Below are positions 18,335-27,200 of a DNA stretch of 59,094 nucleotides, one piece after another. The translations under genes were made by a program, and so were the position numbers. Origin of the DNA: Saprospiraceae bacterium (GTDB lineage: Bacteria > Bacteroidota > Bacteroidia > Chitinophagales > Saprospiraceae); contig JAIBCG010000010.1 in assembly GCA_019694295.1 (NCBI GenBank), positions 1 through 59,094 of the forward strand, written 5' to 3'. Numbering within the stretch: position 1 is the first letter of the stretch; each line of letters starts with the position of its first letter. A model generated the notes under the pieces. It saw nothing but the letters and a program-made list of their open reading frames with translations, was not told where the DNA came from and searched no databases.

Positions 18335-19377
18335 GAATCCTGTGTTAAGTTTATTGATAAATCTACTGTAAATATTTCTGAATTTTCTTCTATGATGAGC
18401 ACATGTCTTCCACCATAGATAAGGTCAAGGCGTTTCTTAGTGTTCTGCAATCCGATACCTCCGGGTTCTTTTAGCTGGTCTGTCTTTTGCTTTGGTTTTG
18501 AATTTTCGATTTCCAAATTGAGATTTTTGTCTTTGATTGCAATGCAGACATTGACATGAGCCTTACCAATACTCCTTGACACACCGTGTTTGAAAGCATT
18601 TTCTAGGAATGAAATAAGTATAAGCGGTGCAATCTCTAGGTCGGAAGGGTCTCCTTTTACGGTCATTTTAATCTGTACTCTGTCAGGCTGGCGAAGTTGT
18701 TCAAGGTCTATATAATTATGAAGATAATTTAGTTCCTTTTCGAGTGGAACATATTTTTCATTACATTCATAAAGCATGTACCGCATCATTTCCGACAATT
18801 TTACCACCACATCAGGCGCTTTATCGTCCTTTTTGAGTGTCAAGGCATACAGACTATTGAGCGTATTGAACAGAAAATGCGGATTAATCTGCGATTTTAG
18901 AAAATTAAGCTCCGTCTGCATATTTCGGTTTTCGAGTTCCCTTTTTTCTCGCTTTTGCAATATCCAGTCTTTTATGATTACAAAAACTGTACTTGCACCA
19001 ATTATAAACAGATTGAAAAAGTAATAGTAGTTCTTTAGTTTGAGGAGTTCTGCTTTTTGAAATGGATCATCAAAGGCAGCTATGTATAGAAAAAATGAAA
19101 AAATGGGCGTAATAATCAATACATACAACACAAGAATGAGGAAATATGACTGGTAGCGTTTTTCGCGGAAAAAATTAGGAATCAAATAATAGATATTGCC
19201 ATAGACCATAATGGCATAAAAGGCTATATTTATTAACTGCTTCAGCAATATTGAATGAAATGTTCCTCTTGTAGTAAGGTATTCCATGAAACACAGGAAA
19301 ACATAACTAAACAACCAGAACAACAAGTGCTGTCCGATTTTACGTCTGGTCAGAAATGATATAATTGTCTCCAACAT
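18331..19377 (-). CDS. LytS-like sensor histidine kinase (His_kinase/HATPase)
   Basis: A 348-residue inner-membrane kinase with four predicted transmembrane helices (about 14-31, 46-68, 77-100, 117-136) and almost no extracytoplasmic domain. A coiled linker (KREKRELENRNMQTEL) is followed by the phospho-acceptor block LKSQINPHFLFNTLNSLYAL (His167) and an HATPase domain with SFLENAFKHGV (N box) and GGIGLQNTKKRL (G box). The signal is likely membrane-derived or comes through a partner. It is the first gene of the two-component operon. This is a common Bacteroidota arrangement and no specific role can be assigned. Confidence 0.92.
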   Translation of the reverse strand: MLETIISFLTRRKIGQHLLFWLFSYVFLCFMEYLTTRGTFHSILLKQLINIAFYAIMVYGNIYYLIPNFFREKRYQSYFLILVLYVLIITPIFSFFLYIAAFDDPFQKAELLKLKNYYYFFNLFIIGASTVFVIIKDWILQKREKRELENRNMQTELNFLKSQINPHFLFNTLNSLYALTLKKDDKAPDVVVKLSEMMRYMLYECNEKYVPLEKELNYLHNYIDLEQLRQPDRVQIKMTVKGDPSDLEIAPLILISFLENAFKHGVSRSIGKAHVNVCIAIKDKNLNLEIENSKPKQKTDQLKEPGGIGLQNTKKRLDLIYGGRHVLIIEENSEIFTVDLSINLTQDS

Positions 19378-19466
19378 CAGAGTAAAATTACGAAAATATT
19401 AGTCAATACATCATACCCTTTATGAACAATAGACCAAGTAAACCATTATTTAGATGAAGGTAATGA

Positions 19467-19496
19467 TTTGGTTTTTGAAAACATGGCTTATATTTG
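19467..19496 (+). promoter_or_regulatory. Promoter for folE
   Basis: TTTG (19467-19470), an 18-nt spacer and TATATTTG (19489-19496). The predicted leader to the ATG at 19530 is about 27 nt. Confidence 0.65.
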
Positions 19497-19529
19497 CTTT
19501 AGTATTATTTTTAATAAAATATAAATAGA

Positions 19530-20123
19530 ATGAGTTTAGAATCTGAAACACCAATGAACTCTGAAGTACTTCAGATGAAGGATAAATTCAGAGACATCAT
19601 TGGTTTGCTTGGTGATGATGTTAATAGGGAAGGATTGCTCAAAACTCCTGAAAGAGTAGCAAAAGCAATGAAATTTCTAACAAGTGGTTATGAACAGGAC
19701 CCAAGCGAAATACTAAGGTCGGCACTGTTTCATGAAGATTATAATGAAATGGTCATCGTGAAAGATATAGAACTATATTCCATGTGTGAGCATCACATGT
19801 TGCCTTTTTTCGGCAAAGCTCACGTGGCATACATCCCAAACGGTAAAATAGTAGGCCTGAGTAAAATACCTAGGGTAGTGGATGTATTTTCCAGAAGGTT
19901 ACAAGTACAGGAACGACTTACACACGATATTCTTAACTGTATTGACAATGTCCTTAAGCCTCATGGTGCTGCCATTGTCATCGAAGCTCACCACATGTGT
20001 ATGATGATGCGCGGTGTACAGAAGCAAAATTCTGTTACTACTACATCCGCTTTTACCGGAGAATTTAAAAGAAATGAAACAAGGAACGAATTCCTGAAAT
20101 TAATAGTAGCAAAATTGGACTGA
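19530..20123 (+). CDS. folE: GTP cyclohydrolase I
   Basis: This 197-residue cytoplasmic enzyme converts GTP to 7,8-dihydroneopterin triphosphate, the entry to folate and pterin synthesis. The zinc and active-site signature is complete: [48 protein letters not shown] and the second ligand region [17 protein letters not shown]. Length and N-terminal helix ([30 protein letters not shown]) are usual. folP is encoded 3 kb downstream on the same strand, so two folate steps sit in this region. It is followed 41 bases later by fabD. Confidence 0.96.
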   Translation: MSLESETPMNSEVLQMKDKFRDIIGLLGDDVNREGLLKTPERVAKAMKFLTSGYEQDPSEILRSALFHEDYNEMVIVKDIELYSMCEHHMLPFFGKAHVAYIPNGKIVGLSKIPRVVDVFSRRLQVQERLTHDILNCIDNVLKPHGAAIVIEAHHMCMMMRGVQKQNSVTTTSAFTGEFKRNETRNEFLKLIVAKLD

Positions 20124-20164
20124 ATCCGTATTTTTGGTCTTTAAACATAAATAAATTACACAGT

Positions 20165-21040
20165 ATGAGAGCATTTGTGTTTCCCGGGCAGGCTTCACAG
20201 TTTGTCGGTATGGGCAAGGATATGTACACGAACAATGAATCTGCAAGAATTTTGTTTGACCAGGCAGACGAAATTCTCGGTTATCAGATTTCGAAAGTAA
20301 TGTTCGAAGGTACAGAAGAGGAATTAAAAGAAACCAGAATAACCCAACCTTCTGTTTTTCTGCATTCAGTTATAAAAGCGTTGATTAATCCTGATGTTGT
20401 ACCTGATATGGTCGCCGGACACTCGCTTGGCGAATTTTCGGCACTCGTAGTGAATGGTTGTCTCGACTTCGCAAGCGGATTATTGTTGGTAAAAGAACGT
20501 GCAGAGGCCATGCAGCAAGCATGCGAACTTGAACAAAGTACCATGGCCGCCATACTTGGTCTGGAAGATAATAAAGTTGAAGAAATTTGCAATTCTATCA
20601 ATCATACGGTCATAGCTGCTAATTATAATTGTCCGGGCCAATTGGTTATCTCCGGTAGTATTCAAGGTGTAGAGGAAGCAATGAAAGCCTGTATGGAAGC
20701 TGGTGCCAAACGAGCTATCAAATTAGCTGTTGGTGGAGCATTCCACTCGCCATTTATGCAACCTGCACAAGACAGACTCAAAGCAGCTATAGAACAAACA
20801 CAGTTCTCCGAACCTTTCTGTCCTGTTTATCAAAATGTCAATGCAACCCCATCCACTGACCCTGATGTCATAAAGAAAAATATCCTGATACAGTTAACTG
20901 CCCCGGTATTATGGACTCAGATTGTCCGCAATATGATTACTGATGGTTGCGATCATTTTACCGAAGTAGGTGGGTCGGGTTCGGTTCTCAGAGGCATGAT
21001 CAGACAGATAGACAGAAATATATTATCTGACGCCTTATAA
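20165..21040 (+). CDS. fabD: Malonyl-CoA:ACP transacylase
   Basis: This 291-residue enzyme loads malonyl units onto acyl carrier protein for fatty-acid elongation. FPGQASQFVGMGKDMY starts the fold, GHSLGEFSALV carries the nucleophilic Ser (about residue 87), and VGGAFHSPFM contains the catalytic His. VGGSGSVLRGMIRQI is the usual C-terminal element. It follows folE by 41 bases and yqgE starts 8 bases after its stop, so a short operon is likely. Confidence 0.95.
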   Translation: MRAFVFPGQASQFVGMGKDMYTNNESARILFDQADEILGYQISKVMFEGTEEELKETRITQPSVFLHSVIKALINPDVVPDMVAGHSLGEFSALVVNGCLDFASGLLLVKERAEAMQQACELEQSTMAAILGLEDNKVEEICNSINHTVIAANYNCPGQLVISGSIQGVEEAMKACMEAGAKRAIKLAVGGAFHSPFMQPAQDRLKAAIEQTQFSEPFCPVYQNVNATPSTDPDVIKKNILIQLTAPVLWTQIVRNMITDGCDHFTEVGGSGSVLRGMIRQIDRNILSDAL

Positions 21041-21048
21041 GATCAGCA

Positions 21049-21606
21049 TTGGAACATCAAAAGATATCACAAGGAAGTTTGCTTCTCGCTGAACCATTCA
21101 TGTTGGATGTTTATTTCCGCAGGGCGGCAATACTCATTTGTGATAAGCATGAAGAGGGCACTCTCGGATTTATCCTTAACAAGCCATTGGATGTAAAGGT
21201 TGATAGTATTATAAATGACTTTCCGGAGTTTGATGCGCTTGCTTACTATGGCGGACCGGTACAGACAGATTCGGTACATTTTTTACATACTGCCGGCGAC
21301 ATCATTGATGACAGCCAGTTTGTTTGTGATGGTATATACTGGGGTGGTAATTTTGAAAAGGTAAAAGTCTTGATTACTCAGGGTTTGTTGCATCCGGGTA
21401 ATATCAGATTCTATGTAGGATATACAGGGTGGTCAAAATATCAGCTCGAAGCAGAAATTGAGGATAAAACTTGGATAATTGACGAAATGGATCCTAATTA
21501 TCTCTTTGTTTTCAAACCCGATAAACTATGGCAGGTAATCCTTGAAAATAAAGGAAACACCCATGCGATTCTCGGACAGATAGATGATTTCCTGAACCTC
21601 AACTAA
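21049..21606 (+). CDS. YqgE/AlgH family protein (UPF0301)
   Basis: A 185-residue member of a widespread family of unknown biochemistry. The N-terminus SQGSLLLAEPFMLDVYFRRAAILICDKHEEGTLGFILNKPL and the central YYGGPVQTDSVHFLH are the family's signature, followed by GYTGWSKYQLEAEI. The only start that keeps the conserved N-terminus is TTG at 21049: in-frame codons upstream contain no ATG or GTG before a stop at 21028-21030. The start lies 8 bases after the fabD stop, so translation may be coupled to it. The gene converges on the M23 peptidase gene with only 3 bases between the stop codons. Confidence 0.88.
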   Translation: MEHQKISQGSLLLAEPFMLDVYFRRAAILICDKHEEGTLGFILNKPLDVKVDSIINDFPEFDALAYYGGPVQTDSVHFLHTAGDIIDDSQFVCDGIYWGGNFEKVKVLITQGLLHPGNIRFYVGYTGWSKYQLEAEIEDKTWIIDEMDPNYLFVFKPDKLWQVILENKGNTHAILGQIDDFLNLN

Positions 21607-21609
21607 ATT

Positions 21610-22947
21610 TTACGGATTGTCATCCTTGGTTTCTGATTGAATACTCTCAGTAACCGGTTTGTGTTTGACAATATTCAGTTTTCTTACCACTTCATCCCGT
21701 ACTTTGAAGAATTCTGGAAGATCGGCCTTGTTCATCACAGGATTGCTGCTCACCTTCTCCTTTAAATGATTGCATTGTACGCCGTTTTTCCAGAATCTGA
21801 AACATACATGCGGACCTGTGGCAAGGCCTGTAGAACCGACATAGCCGATGGTTTGCCCCTGAGATACCCTAACACCTTTTCTGATGCCTTTCCCGATTCT
21901 TGACATGTGAAGATACTGTGTGGTATAGGTGGCATCATGTTTTATTTTAACATAATTGCCATTGTATCCGTTTCTGCTAGCTTCAATTACCACACCATTA
22001 CCTACAGACATAATAGGTGTTCCGGCAGGTGCAGCATAATCAGTCCCAAAGTGAGGTTTGTTATATTTTAAAACCGGATGAAAACGTCTTAGACTGAACC
22101 CCGAAGAGATACGGCTAAATTTGACAGGAGCTTTCAGGAAATATCTCTTCATAGGCCGGCCTTCCAGATCGTAATATCCTTCGCGGTCACCTTTCTTATA
22201 ATATATAGCATAATAGTCTTTGCCGTTCTGCTCGAAATAAGCACCGTACATTTTACCTACACCTACACTTTTGCCATCTATGCTGTGATCTTCATATAGT
22301 ACTTTAAATTTATCATCTTTCTGAACGTGATAGAAGTCCACAGTATATGCGAGGGCGTCCTCCATTTTGTCAATCAGGTCATAACTCAGACCACCTTCTG
22401 CCATGCTTTCAGACAAGGTCGAATTCACGATTCCTTTTGCAATTTTAATATTCGTCTGAATATTTTTTTGAATATAGCTTGCCTGCATAGTATCCCTGAA
22501 GTCAAGCTTCACATAGCCGTATGCATCTGGTTCATATATAAGGTAGTATGGCTTCTCGGTCATTTTTTTGCACATTACGCTATATTCTTTCCCTGCACGA
22601 AGTTTGGTTAGGTCAAATACTTTAGCTGCCTTTGCAACCATATTATTGATCTCATTATCACTTAGCTCGTAGTTCTTCAGGATATCTACCAAAAATTGAT
22701 TTGGCTTGATTAAAGTTGTTCTTACCTCCATAGTATCCAGCAAAAGCTCGTATTTGACATTAGGCATTTCGAGTGGAAATGCGCTTAATTCACTCAAAGA
22801 AGCTTTCAGACTGAAGTCGGTGGAACTGTCTTTGACTGCATAATTGACCAGGTACATGAGCAGACCTGAAACAAGTGTTATGGATATTGGAGCCGGTATT
22901 AATCTTACTTTGTTTAATGTTTGACTTACTATGTTTGTTAACTTCAC
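21610..22947 (-). CDS. Membrane-anchored M23 (LytM-type) metallopeptidase
   Basis: A 445-residue peptidoglycan endopeptidase-type protein. An N-terminal membrane anchor (about 17-37, PISITLVSGLLMYLVNYAV) leads to an OapA/LysM-like region and the M23 fold. SSGFSLRRFHPVLKYNKPHFGTDYAAPAGTPI holds the first zinc ligands (His and Asp of HxxxD), YLHMSRIGKGIRKGVRVSQGQTIGYVG follows, and then GPHVCFRFWKNG. In LytM the last motif is HxH; here the second position is Cys, so the third zinc ligand differs. The start codon appears to be GTG at 22945-22947, as an in-frame TAG lies just upstream and no ATG precedes the anchor. It is probably periplasmic and cleaves wall cross-links; activity is not certain. 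Confidence 0.85.
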   Translation of the reverse strand: MKLTNIVSQTLNKVRLIPAPISITLVSGLLMYLVNYAVKDSSTDFSLKASLSELSAFPLEMPNVKYELLLDTMEVRTTLIKPNQFLVDILKNYELSDNEINNMVAKAAKVFDLTKLRAGKEYSVMCKKMTEKPYYLIYEPDAYGYVKLDFRDTMQASYIQKNIQTNIKIAKGIVNSTLSESMAEGGLSYDLIDKMEDALAYTVDFYHVQKDDKFKVLYEDHSIDGKSVGVGKMYGAYFEQNGKDYYAIYYKKGDREGYYDLEGRPMKRYFLKAPVKFSRISSGFSLRRFHPVLKYNKPHFGTDYAAPAGTPIMSVGNGVVIEASRNGYNGNYVKIKHDATYTTQYLHMSRIGKGIRKGVRVSQGQTIGYVGSTGLATGPHVCFRFWKNGVQCNHLKEKVSSNPVMNKADLPEFFKVRDEVVRKLNIVKHKPVTESIQSETKDDNP

Positions 22948-23006
22948 CCTCTACAATTTTACTTTATTTAATTTGGTTTTCCGGTCATCTCTAAACGTTA
23001 GATGAA

Positions 23007-23037
23007 CAAAAATATTATTTCCTTTTCTAATCACAAA
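23007..23037 (-). promoter_or_regulatory. Promoter for the M23 peptidase gene
   Basis: Minus-strand TTTG (23034-23037), a 19-nt spacer and TATTTTTG (23007-23014). The leader to the GTG start is about 55 nt. Confidence 0.65.
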
Positions 23038-23204
23038 AGCTAATTTAATATTATTTTCAATTTTAACATTTTAATATTTTTAATATGTATTGAAAATATG
23101 CTCTTTAACCTGCATGAACTGTGCCAATTTTACCCATTCATAGACATCATTTCTTCATAGTTATTCATTTCTTTTTACCTTTACAGAAATTTTTCCTGAT
23201 CACA

Positions 23205-24083
23205 ATGATTTCACCGGTTACAAGTTTTAATTGCAGAGGGAGACTACTGGTTTTTGAGGATCCTATTATCATGGGTATTCTCAACATTACACCAGATTCG
23301 TTTTACGCTGCAAGTCGTGTTACTGGCACAGATGAGATAATCGACAAGGCAGGACAGATGATTGAAGATGGTGCAACCATTCTTGACTTGGGTGCTATGT
23401 CTTCAAGACCTGGAGCAGTAAACATTGATACAGATGCTGAAATTTCACGCTTAATGCCGTTCCTTTCTGCAGTCAGAGATGCTTTTCCACAAGTATTTAT
23501 TTCTGTCGATACTTTTCGGGCTGAGGTGGCCAAGCAGGCATGCTCGGCTGGTGCTGACATTATCAACGATATCTCAGGTGGTCGATTTGATGAAAATTTG
23601 TTTCGTGTTATTGCAGATGCAAATGTGCCTTATGTGTTAATGCACAACGGTGCAACTTTCGAATCAATGCATTCAAAAAAAGGTCTTGGCGATCCGGTTG
23701 CTACTGTGTTTGATTTTTTTACTGAAAAAATACGCCAACTGAATGAATATGGTATTTATGATATTTTTCTCGATCCGGGTTTTGGATTTGGAAAGCTGAT
23801 GCAAGAGAATTTTTCATTATTAAAGAGTATCGGCTACTTCAATATCCTCCATCTGCCCGTACTGGCTGGGGTAAGCAGAAAAAAGATGGTTTATACCAGT
23901 CTTAATATTTCTTCTGATGATGCACTCAATGGAACAACTGCACTTAATATGTATGCGTTGGCACAAGGTTCTAAAGTACTCCGCGTACATGATGTAAAAG
24001 AAGCATCACAATCAATAGAATTATATAAACTTATCCGTGATTCGGATAAGGAAATTTGTGCTGAATCAACATTGTATGAATAG
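23205..24083 (+). CDS. folP: Dihydropteroate synthase
   Basis: This enzyme of about 292 residues joins p-aminobenzoate to dihydropterin pyrophosphate in folate synthesis. IIMGILNITPDSFY, ILDLGAMSSRPGA (the canonical form is GxESTRPGA), ISVDTFRAEVAKQACSAGADIINDISGG, FLDPGFGFGKLMQENFSLL, VLAGVSRKKM and LRVHDVKEA are all in order. The open frame reaches back to 23121, but those 28 codons (hydrophobic and basic) are not part of the family. The ATG at 23205 gives the normal length. A TACCTTTA box at 23176-23183 is a plausible -7 element. Loss of the Glu-Ser-Thr loop consensus to Ala-Met-Ser-Ser is a natural-looking variant next to the sulfonamide-binding loop. Confidence 0.93.
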   Translation: MISPVTSFNCRGRLLVFEDPIIMGILNITPDSFYAASRVTGTDEIIDKAGQMIEDGATILDLGAMSSRPGAVNIDTDAEISRLMPFLSAVRDAFPQVFISVDTFRAEVAKQACSAGADIINDISGGRFDENLFRVIADANVPYVLMHNGATFESMHSKKGLGDPVATVFDFFTEKIRQLNEYGIYDIFLDPGFGFGKLMQENFSLLKSIGYFNILHLPVLAGVSRKKMVYTSLNISSDDALNGTTALNMYALAQGSKVLRVHDVKEASQSIELYKLIRDSDKEICAESTLYE

Positions 24084-24211
24084 ATTAAAAACAAAATGTT
24101 TATATTGTTAAAGAGCAAATTGACTATAATTATTTAATTATTAGTTAATTCTCTTTTATATTTCTTTATTTGTATGTCTATAATCATAAATTGTCGGTCG
24201 GATTCGTTTGA

Positions 24212-27200
24212 ATGAAAAAGGTAAACCTTAAAAAATATCTCTTTAAACCATATCACGGTGGCGGCTTTTTACAAAAGTTTGCGCTGTGGGTGTTCAGGAT
24301 ATTTGTACTTTTTCTTTTTCTCAATTTTTTTCTTTTTCTTTTTTTTCAAATCCCATCTGTCCAACGCAAAGCAACGAATTACATTACAAGTTTTTTAGAA
24401 TCCAGATCTGGTACAAAGGTGGAGCTCGCCAGTGTGCGTTTCAATTTTTTTAATAACTTCGAATTGCGTGGATTCTCAATCGATGATCTGCACGCTAACC
24501 CTGTGATATATGCTCAACAGCTTCAGATAAATTTTAGCGTCAATCCAGTTAACTTATACAGACAACGTATTGTATTGGATGAAGTGGTACTGAAGAATGC
24601 TGGAGTAAATCTTCGGAAATATCCGGGTGAAACAGAGCAAAACATTGATTTGCTGATACGGAAAATGTTCCCTCCTAAGGAGGATAAAAAGAAATCAGAC
24701 ACGAAACTTAAGCTAATAATAAAAACAATTCAGCTGGCAGTCGTAGAATTTACAGACTACAATGAGCACAATGGTAATTACTTAAGTATAAGTACCCAAC
24801 GTGGGGAAGCAAAAGTAGGAAAAATGGACTTTGTCAATAAAGAGTACATCTTTTCAAGTGTAATATTTGATATGCCGGTGTTCAGGCTACAATACAGGAA
24901 ATTATCCATGGAAGCTATTGAAGCATCCGGTAAGGTAATAAAAGAAACAGATAACCCGAACGGGAAAGTTTTGAAACTTGTCTTTCAGGATTTTGAATTA
25001 AATGACGGTTCTCTTTTTGTTGACAATTACCAGCGGCCACCTGACCCAAATATTAAAATTAGCGTTGACGACATTGACTGGTCGCATTTTGCTTTCAATG
25101 ATGTACATGCAATCGGCAAGAATCTAATCATACACGATGGTTCGTACAGTGCTTCACCATTGAAGATTTCACTTAAAGAATCAAAAGGTTTTGAAATAAA
25201 GGAGTTGACGGCCGGGTTTGCAGGTATTAATAATGAACAAATACGGCTGGCTGAGTTAAATTTACAAACCAAGGCAAGTGTCATCAGAGATTCTGTAATA
25301 CTCAACTACGAAAGCCTGTCATCATTGAGTGATGACTTTGCAAACAATGTGGGCATCAAAATTGGGCTTAATAAATCAATGATTTCTGTTAGAGAAATAG
25401 CTCATTTTGCGCCCTCATTAAAGTATGATAAATTTTTCGTCAATAATTTTAATGAAGTCCTGACTGTATCTGGTGAAATATACGGCCGTATCAATAGTCT
25501 GAAAGCTAAAAACCTCATTGTAGAAATACCATCAAAGCTATACCTCCATACAGAATTTAAGTCTAATGATATTTCTCAAACAGATAATGCTATTATCAAC
25601 CTTGATATAAAGCAGCTGAATAGCAATGTGCAGTTTCTAGAAAAGGCAATCCCCAATCTTGTTCTTCCACCTAATTTTTCAAAACTGGGAGAATTGTCTT
25701 TCAAAGGAAACTTTGACGGCTTCTTCACTGATTTTGTCACCTATGGAACATTAAAAACCAACCTTGGCGATATTGGGCTTGACCTTAGGATGAATCTGCA
25801 GAATGGAAAGGATAATTCAATTTATTCTGGTGGAATGAAACTGAAGAATTTTAACCTCGGTAGCTGGATAGATCAAAATAAATTTGGCAATCTGTCAGCA
25901 GATTTCAATGTCAGAAACGGGCACGGATTTACAGCCGATAAAGCTGAAGCTGACCTTGACGGTAAGGTACATTCCATAGAATACAATAGTTATACTTATC
26001 ATGATATAGTGTTGAATGGTATATTCAAAAAGAATACGATAGATGGCTCAATTACCGGATCCGATCCAAATGCTGATTTTACCTTTACAGGAAAGGTGGA
26101 TCTTGGTGCCGATATTCCCGAGTATGATTTCCTTTCTGAGATAAAAAATCTTGATCTGTATAAGCTAAACCTTTCTTCCAAGCCACTCGCTGTTTCTGGC
26201 AATCTTGATATAAACCTGCTTACAAGAAATTTTAAAACACTTGATGGAACATCCAAAATTAACAATCTGAGATTTACAAATGGTCAAAAAACCTTATTTG
26301 AGCTTGATGAAATTTTGCTGAATGCCAGCCAAACCGGTAATGTCAAAACGATTGATGTAAAATCGGATGTGGCAGATGTTTACATATCCGGCGAATTTGA
26401 AATTGATAATCTACATCAGATATTTTTACAAAATCTGAAGAAACTTTATCCGAGATATTATGACGACATTAAGCTCCCGAAAGTAAATTTACCTTTTACA
26501 AGGACCCAGTGCAGCTACAAATTCGACATTAAAAAAACGGAGCCTCTGCTGGCATTGATTGACAATCCTGTAAGTTTTGACGGCCCATTGTTGGTGAGTG
26601 GCAAATTTAATAACTTGACTAACCAATGGAATACTTTAGCTACTACTGAAGGTATCAAAGTGGGTGACAAAGTTTTTAAAGGCATTACTATCAATTATAT
26701 TCAATATGATGAAGAGGCCAATTTTTCGGGAATACTCGACAAAACTGTTGTAATGGATAAAGTACTCGATAATACAAGATTTACTTTTGTGATAAACCCC
26801 GAGAATATTAAATTTGATTTTAATGGAATAAAACTTTATTCTTCTGACCTGAGTGTGAACGGCACGCTCAAACCAACAGATGATGGCTACAATCTTCATT
26901 TTAATAATAATAGTATCAATCTACTCGGCGAAAACTGGGAAGTCAATCCTGACAATCTACTAATAATCAATAAACAGACCATCATACCTGAATCATTTGT
27001 TCTTACCAATGAGAATAGGCAAATAATACTGAACCAAACAATCAATGACGGACTTGAGTTCGCTATTATTGGATATGATGTTTCCAAGCTAAATGAGATC
27101 ATTAAGTATGACAAACTGAAGCTTTCAGGCAATCTTCAAATCTATGCACGTGTCAACGAAGTTTACAAGCTTCGGAATTTTGGACTCCGTGTGTACAGCG

